64,000 nt of DNA from Atherinomorus stipes. Its lineage: Eukaryota; Chordata; Actinopteri; Atheriniformes; Atherinidae. The notes beneath the pieces are model-generated. The model had not been told where the DNA came from, did not search any database, and saw nothing but the letters and a program-made list of their open reading frames with translations. The stretch spans positions 1 to 64,000 of the forward strand of contig JALJCO010009074.1 in assembly GCA_023101725.1 (NCBI GenBank), written 5' to 3'. The stretch's first letter is position 1. Every line of letters starts with the position of its first letter. The position numbers and the translations under genes are program-made. Positions 12,981 through 23,500 of the stretch are shown here, piece after piece.

Positions 12981-13625
12981 CCTCGGCCAAGGAGGTTATG
13001 TTTTTGGTAGCGTTGGTTTCTGTCTGTCTGTCCGTCTGTCAGCCATTTTATGGGAAAGTTCTGGACAGATTGACCTGAAAATTTCACCAGCAGTGTGCCT
13101 CAGCCCAAGGACAAACTCATTAAATTTTGGTGGTGATCCGGATCACCTTCTGGATCCAGGAATTATTTGAAGGATTCTTTATCATTGAAAAAGAAAAGGG
13201 AAATTTTTTTTTAAAAAACTGAGAGAGGCCAAATTTTGGAATTTTTGGATATAACTCCATGCAAATGGCCCGAGTGGTTGGTATAAGATTACAAGAAAGG
13301 ATCTCAATGAGTTCTATAATGTTTTGAAAGTTGATCCAGATCCGGAGAAAATTCCGGATACTAGATCCAGAACACACAAAAATAAGGGAGTCATTGGAAT
13401 TTTTAATGCTGAAAGGTAACACATGAAGACAAAGACATGCAACTAACACCAAATCATGTATTTATCTATATGAGCTCTGTTTTTTTTTCAGGTACATTTT
13501 GAACTTTGAACTTTCTAGTTTTTACTTTATTAACAGAAACAAAATTGAATAAACGACATGTAGTGATAAAAGGGGTGACATGAGCTGCTTGGCAGAGGTC
13601 TGCGCTGCTCCAAGTGCTTTTCTAC
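12981..13625. repeat. Dispersed fish repeat (CCTCGGCCAAGGAGG type)
   Basis: Starts CCTCGGCCAAGGAGGTTATG, followed by TCTGTC repeats and GATCCGGATCAC, and ends near TGGCAGAGGTCTGCGCT. From recall this layout is common in fish genomes as a non-autonomous DNA element. There is only one copy in the window, so the ends are approximate. Confidence 0.5.
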
Positions 13626-13900
13626 AGAAGTATATCAATGTAATCACTTTATAAACACTGTCTTTCCAGTTTCTGATCAAAATTTCTGCTCTATTAGTTA
13701 GCAGTAATGCTTTTATAAATGTTGAGGTCTCCTTACACCCCAACAATATTATTGTTTATGTGGCCATCTTCACAGACATTATTTACCAAATTACATTTTT
13801 TACGCCATGTGGACATCCACAGAGGGAGACGGCACAGAAACCCTGCAGACATGGGAAAGCTTTGTTATGCTAAACTACAGAAACCATTGTGGGATTCATT

Positions 13901-15571
13901 GGGCCTCATGCAACAACATTTTTGTATTCTTGTCTTAAAGTTATACCGTGTAACTTTTGGCCACAATGGGCAGTAAACCTGTAACTTCCCACAGGCACCA
14001 CGACTGTCTCAAAATAAAACAGTCTCAGTCTGTGTTTTGGAAAAATGTTGCAAACCACTTTGAAAAGCTGATTTTTAAGTCATCAAGCCATTAATCAAAG
14101 TGCTCCAGGTTACATGATCCAATGAGAGACGGCCCGCTCCTGAGATGTTACAATGCCTGGTTTTTGAGAATGGCAGCCCCCTCGGAGCAACGACATACGT
14201 CAAGTGCTCTAAATTGACCACAGAAATCAGCTATAGTTAACTTATATTAATAACAATGTTAGAATATAATGTATTATAATATTTGGCTAACATTGGGTTC
14301 AAAAGTTACACGGTATCACTTTAACTTTCTCATACTTTTTTTTTCCTACTGTGGACTTCTATAAGTGTGCCACGTCAGATTCAACAAACGGTCTTAACTA
14401 AGGTAACTTCTATAACGGCGTAAATGATCCTTGTAAACATGATGCGTTTCACCTGCGCGTAAGTGAGCACTCGTTCATAAAATTGCACATCTATGTAATT
14501 ACCATGTAAGCCTGTTTGAATTTTACAGTAGCTTGATTTCACTTAGAGCTCACTGACTGCACACCCTTTTGACAAAAAAGAAAAAAAAATGATAACAAAT
14601 AAACCTCACCGACACGCTGGCTGCATGTGCAGTGGCCGATAGTCCTGAAGATACGATCTAGAGCATTTTTTGCCTATGTTGCCTATTTTAAAATCCAATA
14701 TTGGCCTAAAATTTGTATTTCTAATCTTTCAGTTCTCGTTTTTAGTTCTCTTTTAGTTTTAATTCCCGTATTTCTAATCTTCTCTCAGGCACAAACAAAT
14801 TTCACGAGTGCTCCAGACCTGAGATAGGAGTCTTGCGCAATCAGGGCCGGATCTATCGAAGATTTGCGTGTTTAAAAACTTGAGCTATCTCATTGCAGAC
14901 GCAAAAAAATGCACAAACTAATCTATTAACAGCGTGTTAAAAGGGTTCGGTCTTAAAAACGTGCTAAATAGCACCTCTTATCCATTTAGTACTTTTTCTG
15001 CAATGAATATGCATTATGGGGCATTTACATGCAAAAGTGTGCGTAATGTAATGTAATGTAAGAAAATGTAAATATATTAATTTAGCACTTGCAAGGTGAT
15101 TTATCAACCGTGAGACGGATTGCCTTGCTGGTTTTTTGGGATACATGTTGTATTATTTCAATTTTTGTATTTATCATACTTATTTTAAATTGTATTTCCA
15201 TCTCCTTCCTCCACTAATATCTCCCTTTGTGGGTCATATTTCCTTTTGCGCTGTCGTCTCTTGCAATTGGCCACATGAAAAACCCTCATTTATATAGGGC
15301 TGTTTCCAACACGTTTGCCCCTACTGTCATTTGCGCCTTCATTCTTGGTAAATCACTCGCAAACTGTGATTCTGCCCCTCCCGCAAAATTCCAGATTGCG
15401 TGGGCAAATTACTTCACGCAGATTTGGATCTTAATAAATCCGGCTCTAGTCTGTTGAGTCTGCTGTTACGAAATACAAGAAAATCAGTGAATGCGGTATT
15501 TTCTCCTAAATCACTTGTACAAACCATTTAAGAATAAATTTGTCCGTACGAATGCTTCTTGCATGAGGCCC
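13901..15571. mobile_element. Harbinger-like non-autonomous element, interrupted
   Basis: Terminal inverted repeats GGGCCTCATGCAA and TTGCATGAGGCCC, with a 3-bp direct repeat ATT on each side. A GGGCC start with a 3-bp duplication suggests PIF/Harbinger. A separate TTAA element (13935-14324) has inserted 34 bp inside the left end. The rest shows internal inverted segments (GGCCGGATCTATCG and AATAAATCCGGCTC) and no protein. Confidence 0.6.
13935..14324. mobile_element. TTAA-flanked element, family E (nested)
   Basis: A 390-bp element with TTAA on both sides and near-perfect terminal repeats: AAGTTATACCGTGTAACTTT on the left, and the complement of AAGTGATACCGTGTAACTTT on the right. It is inserted in the Harbinger-like element and is therefore younger. 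Non-coding. Confidence 0.75.
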
Positions 15572-17240
15572 ATTGTCCTTAATTTGTTCAGGTTTGGTCC
15601 TGAACAGTATTCGTGTATTCCACGGTGGTGCTTCAGGTTGAAACGCCTGATGAAGCCCTGATCTCCTGGCTCGCAGCTGCAGTCATACTTGAAGTGACTG
15701 AAGTTATAGAGCACTTAGGTGTATCAATAGTTGAGACAACTAAAGTTTCCCTGAAGTGGTAACATAATTACTGAATTCTTGGATGACCCCCCCCCCCCCC
15801 GCCTTGGTTGTTGCTACAGGTTTTAATGGTGCTCCACAAGGTTTAACTTCAGTTTAAAACTGCTCAGCTTCACTTCTTTTGCTTTCTGCTTCGCTTATGA
15901 TGCTGCTACGGTAACCAGCTGTCAACATCGTAAACAGACTGAGTGTTTGTTGAGACACTCTGTCAGTCTCACGTCTTCTGTTTCTCAGCATATGCATTGT
16001 GTGTGTGTGTTTGTATTTGTGAGCTTGTGTTGGTATCTGTCAGCGTAATGACTGACTGTATTTCATCAGCAGACTTTTTACAGTGTGCTTCTGTTTCAGA
16101 GTTATATTCCAAGGTTAGCATGCGATAAACTATACAAACAGTTACAGTACACCTCTGTTAAAAACACACACACACAATCACCAAATTCTCTCTCACACAC
16201 GCACTCACACAAGCACAACAGACTCCAGCAGCTGGCCTGACCTTGAAGATAAATACACCCTTGAAAAATGTTTCTGCAATTCATGGCTGGCGATGGTGTG
16301 TTATACGAGCACCGTTTCAAAGGAGCCATCTCAGGCTCTGTGAAAATAGATTTGGAGTCGATATGTGCTGCACTCATACACACTCACACACTTTTGTCTG
16401 TGTACTCATGCACTCGACTGAGCTGTTTGTTTCTGGCTTCTATGAGCAAACACAGTCACGCCCTTATGCTCAAGCAAATATTTGCAGGTGCACAGATTTT
16501 TCCCTGCACACACACACACACAGACACACACATTCTTTCTCTTGGTCTATTTTCTTGTAGTTGACTCGTTGTGCACACACCCCACACCTTCACTGCATCC
16601 TGCATGAAGACATCAAACTTGGAAGAAGAGGGTGATGTGCTGTAAAACAAGCATGTTACGGCTGTAGATGTTTCTTCTTTATGTTGGAAGTGTAAGCAGG
16701 TGGTTTGCTCACAAAAAAAGATGAGATAGCTCCAAATAGATTAAAGATCTACCACAATCAGTATCCTACATGTCATCTTGAACATAAATAAACGATTTAA
16801 AATCAGATGTTAATTGTTCTTTTCTAGACACCCACAACCAACACATCCACTTCATCTCATCAACTTTACTGACATCTAGTGTTAAAAAATAAGCACTTCA
16901 GTGTCATGCAATATGTCTCACAAGAGGTTATTTTCCTTCTGATCAGTCCACTCACAAGTTCAGCTGTTTTCTCGTGAATGTTAACTGGAAAAGTTGTGGA
17001 GGTCACCGAGTGTGTTTGTATAAGGGCATTTTGGAGAATGTGTGCTTTCTGCTTCAGATGAGATGAAAGATATAATTTGCTGCAGGGAAAAAGTTGGTGT
17101 TGACTAAACGGAGGCAGAGCATCTTCTGAGTATGCAGCTTGAAGGATGGACTTTCAAACAACAACTGATAACAGTCTTCATAAATGTGTTTTGAATTTAT
17201 CACGTAATAACTAACTTTTCATGTCAAAATCTCTGAAGCC
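15572..17240. other. Unassigned sequence with CA microsatellites
   Basis: Contains a C run (15786-15800) and CA-rich simple repeats near 16163-16208 and 16505-16530. Overlapping open frames on both strands follow the CA repeats and are not genes. Confidence 0.5.
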
Positions 17241-17807
17241 TTAAAGGTAGAGTCTGAAGTCTCTGCAGCGTTTCTGTTTGCAAACAGCAGCATTCAAACT
17301 GAGCGCCCCTCCCTCTCAGGCTAATGGCCGCCTCGTTCTTAAAACTATTTAAGTTCAAGCCTCTTCTTCAGAGCTCAGAAGCAGGTAAAAGCCAAACCAG
17401 CTTTTGGCTGGTTAATAATGCATAATGCAACCCTGGTTTCCAACTTGCATTATCTAAAGCTCTTACCTTTTCTTCGGTGCATCTGCTGTTTTTCTTTCTT
17501 TCTTTTTTTTTTTTCCTTCGAGAGTTTGAGTGACTGGCGTCTGCACCAATCACGATCTTATTCCCACACAGCATCATGCTCTTAGCTCTGTCATTGGCTG
17601 CCGATATAAACAGAAATCTCCACCCAGAAACGTCCCGACTAGACCATTACAAAGCGAAAGAGCAAATTACAGGCAGGGGGAGAGGGAGTTGCACTCAAAC
17701 TCATCACTGCATGAGAGTAGAGGCCCAAAGACGCAGTTTGAGACCGATTTCACTTGCATAAGTCTAACGATTATTTTCAGGGGGGAAACTTCATACTCTA
17801 CCTTTAA
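17241..17807. mobile_element. TTAA-flanked element, family A, copy 1
   Basis: Begins TTAAAGGTAGAGTCTGAAG and ends with the complement of TTAAAGGTAGAGTATGAAG. A second copy at 32573-33119 shares most of the interior, including GCGCCCCTCCCTCTCAGG and TTGGCTGCCGATATAAACAG. Small open frames in both copies are shared only because the DNA is homologous. Confidence 0.78.
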
Positions 17808-18414
17808 TTCACAATGTGAGGCCTGAGATTGGATGGGTCTTTTTATATTTACAGAGGAGGATTGAAAAGGGACTCCCTTGTAAAAGAGGTTTTTAATTTC
17901 AGTTAGACTTTTCCTGGATAAAGAAAGGTTAAAAAAAAAAAAAAGCAACAGAAACAATTTGCAGAGAAGAGCCCAAGTATTTGGTACTGGCATTACCAAA
18001 CCTTTAGGTCAATGATATAATTGTTAGGGCTGTATTTGCATGTTATTCTAATGCAACGTGCACAAAAACACATGCCAGTGCAAGCTTAGAGTGACATCAC
18101 TTTCACAGTTACGGTATGTTCCCTGTACCTCCCAGTTTGGGGTTTTATTTTCATACGCTCACTTCCAATGCAAGATCATGAAGAGGCTGGAGCCCATCCC
18201 AGCAATTAGCAAGAAAGAGCAGGATACAACCCTGAACAGTCTTAAGGCCATTGCATTGAACTACTCAAGCTCACATTCACTCCTAGGATGAGTTATAGAG
18301 AGGTCAGCTGGCATGCACGTCTGTGAATGGTGGGAAGCAGACCTATCTTTAAACTGAAGTCATTATGTGTATTTCTGCAAAAATATGTCCTGAAGGATCA
18401 TCCGAGTTTTCCCA

Positions 18415-19022
18415 TTAAAGGTGATAGCTACATTTAAAAAAAAAAAAATCAAAACAGTTTAAAATAATAATGATAATAATACATCCACAGAACATCTAGA
18501 GGGGTGCAGAATTTTAATAATTTTACTATTTTTTTTTTATAGCATATATAAATGAGTGTTTTATCAATTTTGGTGGGTCCAAAATATATATTTACATCTA
18601 ACTACTAGTGTTTAAGGATTCTTCACCATCAGCATTAGCTCAGGAGTTGCTAGATAAATTGCTCTGTAAATAGCCTCTTCCTTGCCTCACTGTACATTTC
18701 TCAAATTCAAGACAAAAAACAAAGCAGGATGAGGGTGAAGGTAGTAAAGGGGCTCAAAAGCCCCGTGGAGGTTTATTTACTTTAACCTTTATTTAAGACA
18801 TTAAGAACAAGATTCTTATTTACAATGCTGGCCTGGAAGTGCCATAGGCACCTGTAGGGGAGGTGGGGGTTTCTTCTTTCCTCCTGGCATGTAAGTACCA
18901 TTTGCTAATGCTATTTACAGTTAGCCTGGTTCTTTAATATCGCTAATGCTAACTGAGTAAGTGAGTGTGAGTGCAACATCTAATGGGGGGGGAGGAATTA
19001 AACATGTAGCTCTCACCTTTAA
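18415..19022 (+). mobile_element. TTAA-flanked element, family D, intact copy
   Basis: Begins TTAAAGGTGATAGCTACA and ends with the complement of TTAAAGGTGAGAGCTACA. It is about 608 bp and is the cleanest reference copy for family D in the window. It is non-coding, with poly-A near the left end. Confidence 0.72.
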
Positions 19023-19111
19023 GGAGAGGGACCCAACTGCAGTCACGGTACATCGCCATTTATCCAATCCACACCAGAAGTCCCAATCGGAAGTTTTTTT
19101 CATGTAACTTA

Positions 19112-19158
19112 CTAAAATCTAACCCTAACCCTGACCCATCTCCTAACCCTAACCACCC
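19112..19158 (+). repeat. Short interstitial telomere-like repeat
   Basis: Several imperfect CTAACC units (CTAACCCTAACCCTGACCC, then CTAACCCTAACC), resembling a degenerate TTAGGG telomeric array on the complementary strand. There are only about five or six units, so it could equally be a local simple repeat. Confidence 0.55.
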
Positions 19159-19159
19159 A

Positions 19160-20159
19160 ACTACACCATCGCATCTGTTTGCAAACCGAGATAGTTACTC
19201 TTGGAGTTTTCTAACTTCTGCATGAGACTTCCTGTATGGATTGGATGTATGGTGGCACCCTTGTCGGTCATTGTAATTGCAGTCAGGTACTCTTGGCCTT
19301 TAAGACCTACAAGTACATAGATCAGTTTGATAATATGATACTTCCAATAATTCCAATAAAACCTCTATCAATTCCAAAATTAGTAGTATCAAAATTAGAA
19401 AATAAAAAAACCCCACGTAGGATAGTCTTTAAAAAACTTAACATTTAAATAATTATGAATTCAGATTAACAACATGTCATATTACACTACACAGCAGTTA
19501 TCAGATCTCTGCATGCATTTTCACCAGGCATCACAATGACTGCGTGCAGTTATGTTCTCGATTCCTTTTGTTGGCACTCCTGTTTCCATCTTGGTGGAAC
19601 AAGGTGCTTTTTACTCAGAGGATTTATGGTTTTATGGTTATGATTCCCTTTCATTTCTGTTTGGAAGTCCAGCCCATAGATAACTGCAAGGCCCACAGGG
19701 GCAAACAGTATTTGTAATTTAATGGCTGTGGTGAACTAAATACTTTTTTATCACCAGAAAATATAAAGAGCTAATTTTCGTGATTCCCTGAACATTTCTT
19801 TTAACCTACAGTTAGTCACTGCACATTTTGCTCATAGAAATGTTTGAAAACGGATTTGTTTAATGAAACCGTTTCAGACTTAGGAGGTAATTGAAAGAAA
19901 GTTGCACCACACCTGAAAATGTGCTTCTCCTGAACAAGTAGCTAACCATCATTGTGCAAACTTACACTCTATTTTCAACACCGACATAAGTGTACACAAA
20001 ATGTTTTAAAAAATAATAGACTTTGGCTGTTTCTAAAGATTCTGATTAGAGTCTGATCAACCAATACTAGCATATGATATGAAAAATGTCTCCTATATTC
20101 ACTGATATGAAACTTTTCTTTATTTCTTTTTCAGTAACTACGATGCCATTACTATTAAT
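19160..20159. other. Unassigned sequence immediately upstream of ncf4 promoter
   Basis: AT-rich, with no repeat family member or exon that I can support. Confidence 0.45.
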
Positions 20160-20519
20160 CTGTGTGTTTGTGTGGTTTCTATGAGCTGGTCCCAGTGCAT
20201 TCATTCACTCACAGCCACCGCAGCTATTTGATCTTTGGCCTTGAATGCCCCGCGTATTTGGTGGCATTTCCCCGCCCTGTCAGGATCACATCTGCACGGC
20301 CACATGAATGTTTGTCGTCACGTCTCTTTTTAGGGAACTTTCGCTTCCTCAGTTGTCGCTTTTTCCGCACTGTTGAGCTGTCAAGCGTTTCAGACGATGT
20401 GAGTCGGTGCAGCCTGCGGTGTGTGAGGAGACTTTCAGCACTGACTCTGCAGGAGCGGCTTTTCTCACAACTTAAGTTCAACTTTTCTTCGTGCGTCAGG
20501 AGCCGGCGCTGAACGCAAC
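20160..20519 (+). promoter_or_regulatory. Probable ncf4 promoter and 5' UTR
   Basis: This stretch directly upstream of the ncf4 start codon is visibly richer in GC and CpG than the AT-rich DNA on either side. I see no clear TATA box. A 116-codon open frame runs through it and stops just before the start codon; it is out of frame with ncf4 and is best read as a chance ORF in GC-richer DNA. The transcription start cannot be placed from sequence alone. Confidence 0.55.
20339..20348 (-). promoter_or_regulatory. PU.1/IRF composite element (EICE) in ncf4 promoter
   Basis: On the minus strand this reads GGAAGCGAAA, an exact match to the ETS-IRF composite consensus GGAANNGAAA, about 170 bp upstream of the ncf4 start codon. 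PU.1 is known to drive phagocyte oxidase genes, including human p40phox, in myeloid cells. Functional occupancy here is inferred. Confidence 0.5.
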
Positions 20520-20551
20520 ATGTCGGTGCCGCAGCAGATACGAGATGAAAG
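20520..20551 (+). CDS. ncf4: ncf4 coding exon 1
   Basis: Encodes [10 protein letters not shown] plus two bases of the next codon, and ends at the donor GTGAGT. The start was chosen because it aligns with residue 1 of mammalian p40phox and has A at -3. The split codon AG|T is completed by exon 2 and gives Ser11. Confidence 0.93.
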
Positions 20552-23500
20552 GTGAGTTTGACGAGACGTCAGGTTAAAAATCCCCAACCTAAACACCAGG
20601 GTGAGGAAACGTGTTGGCAGATGCGCAATGTTTGCAGAGGTTTAGTTGCTCTGAACTTTGAGAGACGATTAAATAAATGTAATAAATAAAAGAAAGCCAG
20701 GATGTACGTGGTTGCTCACATCTTATGCATCTAAAACATTGCAATGAGTAAATAGAGCATCACAAACAAAACAGCATGTGAGGAGCCTCATGTGAAGTAT
20801 AGATGTGTAGATCTTATTTCTACATCTGTTCTGTCTGAGTAATATTCTTGTCAAAATATTAGTATTAACTTTTCTCTGTTCTCCAGTGACTTTGATCAGC
20901 TCCCCCACAACATCCCTATCAGCGCCACCATTGCTGATATTGAGGAGAAGAAAGGCTTCATTGACTATTATGTAAGTATAAACAATGACTGATAACTTCT
21001 GGGTCTAGCCCTTAAAAAAATGAGAGCACATCTATTGTTTGTCTCGTTCATGACTGTAATCCAGAAAATGAAAAATCCATTTCTGCATTATGCATGCGTC
21101 GCTTCTGCTTCTCTTCCAGAGGTTTGTGATTGAGGTGAAGACGAAAGGAGAGGCGAAGTATCTGATCTACAGAAGATACAGGGAATTTTTCAACCTGCAC
21201 CAAATCCTTGAAGCCAAATATTCCCCTGAAAATCAAGACAAACCTGGTCCCAACACCTGCATCCTGCCCTCTCTTCCAGGTGAGTGTGTTCACAGCCCTG
21301 AGAGCTGCTGTCATGCCGCATGGAATGTGAAACACGGCGTCAGATTTCACATTGCTCAAATGCATGACCTGTACATGAGGTTACCATTCCAGACATAGTC
21401 CACATGATAAGACTGGTATACACAGAAAGACCACGTGATTTGATGTTCCTTATATGACCTTAAAGGTCATTGCTACAACTTTTTCATCAAAACATTTAAA
21501 GGTTGAATGTGGAACATTTTTATTAAAAGCTACATGTAAAAAAAAAAAAAAAATACTTCCACGAGTCGTTTGGAGGGATGCAGAATGAAAATACAACATT
21601 TCCTTAAAAATTATATTTAGCCTGAAAATGAATATATAAATAAATTTCAACAGGTTTGACAATGGCGTTATGTTTACATCTACAAGCCAATACAGTGGCT
21701 TGCAAAAGTATTCATACCCATGACCAAAACTAAATTGCTCAGAAAAGAACAAAGCAAAAGTGGGTTTAGCTTTTTATATGAAAGGAAATAGCACAAACTC
21801 AACAATCCATCACTGTTCTTGTTCGTAAGCGCTCTTTACTATGAATAGGTTGCATAAGTTTGTATGTCATTGTTGCAAAAGTATTCACACTAAGTCATTA
21901 AGTCACAATAGTACTTGGTTGCAGCTCCTTTGGCAGCAATAACAGCTACCAATCGCTTTGGATAGCCAGCAAAGAGTTTTGTGCAATGGTCCTTGGACAG
22001 TTTCGCCCCTCCTCTTTGCAATACTGCTCCAGCTGAGTCAGGTTACTTGGTGACCTTGGTGGACAGCAATCCTCAGATCCCTCCACAGGTTTTCTATTGG
22101 GTTGAGATCTGGGCTTTGACTGGGCCAGTCTAGAACCTTCACTTTCTTCTTCCTGAACCATTCTTGTGTCACTCGAGCCGTATGTTTTGGATCATTATCC
22201 TGTTGAAAGGTGAACTTCCTCCCAAGCTTCAGGCTTTTTGCAGATTTGAAGACGTTTTCCTCAGGATGTTGATGTATTTTGCACTTTTCATAATCCCTTG
22301 CACACAGACAAGCTCACCAGGACCGGAGGAAGAGAAACAGCCCCATAGCATTATTTCCACCTCCATGTTTAGGTAGGGATGGTATGAGCTGGATCATAGC
22401 TGTGTTGGCTTTGCGCCAAACATACTTCTTGGCGTTAGGCCAAAAAGTTCTATTTTCGTTTCATCTGACCAGATCACACGTTCCTACGTGTGTGGTGGCA
22501 TACTGCAAACGAGCCTTGAGATGTTGTTTCTTCAGATATGGCTTCTTCTTTGCAACACGCCCATAGAGACCTTCCTTGTGTAAAGTGCGGGATATTGTGG
22601 ACTTGTGTACGTTAGTCCCAGCACCCTGGAGAGACTTCTTCAGGTCTTCAAGAGTGACGGAGGGGTTTGCTCTGGCTTCCCTGAGTAATTGCCTTTTGCC
22701 GTGATCTTGGAGGGGCGCTCTGTTCTTTGGAGGTTCACAGTGGTACTGTGGCGCTTCCACTTCTGGACCAGTGATGCAACAGTACTTTTTGGCACATTGA
22801 GTGAACTTGCGATGGCTACATAGCTTGCCCATCTCTATGCTTCTCTACAACTTTCTTTCTGAGGTCTTCTGAGAGCTCCTTGGACTTATGACTGTTGTCT
22901 GCTGACAAGCATGGGATGACTGTGGACAGGTGACTATTGGGCATAATTATGGGGAGCAATCAAGGATGTACAAATCACCTGGGACTGAATACCGCCCTGT
23001 GACACTGTGAGGCAATAGTTTATAGTGTGCAATATTTTGACTCAAATCATTTTGGTGCACGGGTGTGAATACTTTGCAACAATGAAATAAGATTATACAA
23101 CCTATATAGTAAGAGGCGAAAAAAAAGTGATGGATTGTTGTGTTTGTGCTTTCCTTTCATATAAAAGGTGAAACTCACTTTTGCTTTGTTCTGTTCTGAG
23201 CAATTGAGTTTTGGTCATGGGTATGAATACTTTTGCAAGCCACTGTACATGCTGCCATTGCGGGTTGCCAAATACGATCTCTGTGTGGCAACAGTATGTT
23301 GGGCAGTTAGGCTGCTACAGGGGGAAACAGTGGAGACGGCAAGTTAAGCAGCTGCTTCAGAGCCTCAGAGATATTGTCATCGGTCTCTGAAGAGGAGTGA
23401 CATGAGAACAGCAAAAACTGGAGTAAATTTAGGTGAAGACTACACTAAATGGACTCACATAAACGTTTTCCACGGCATCAAAATGTAAACTAAGACTGAA

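Noticed and set aside
16102..16650. Overlapping frames on both strands with CVCVCV or HTHTHT
   Set aside because: Produced by CA/TG microsatellites.
20162..20512. 116-codon frame directly upstream of ncf4
   Set aside because: Arg/Ser/Leu-rich, without domains, out of frame with ncf4, and placed in the GC-richer promoter/UTR. Best explained as chance.
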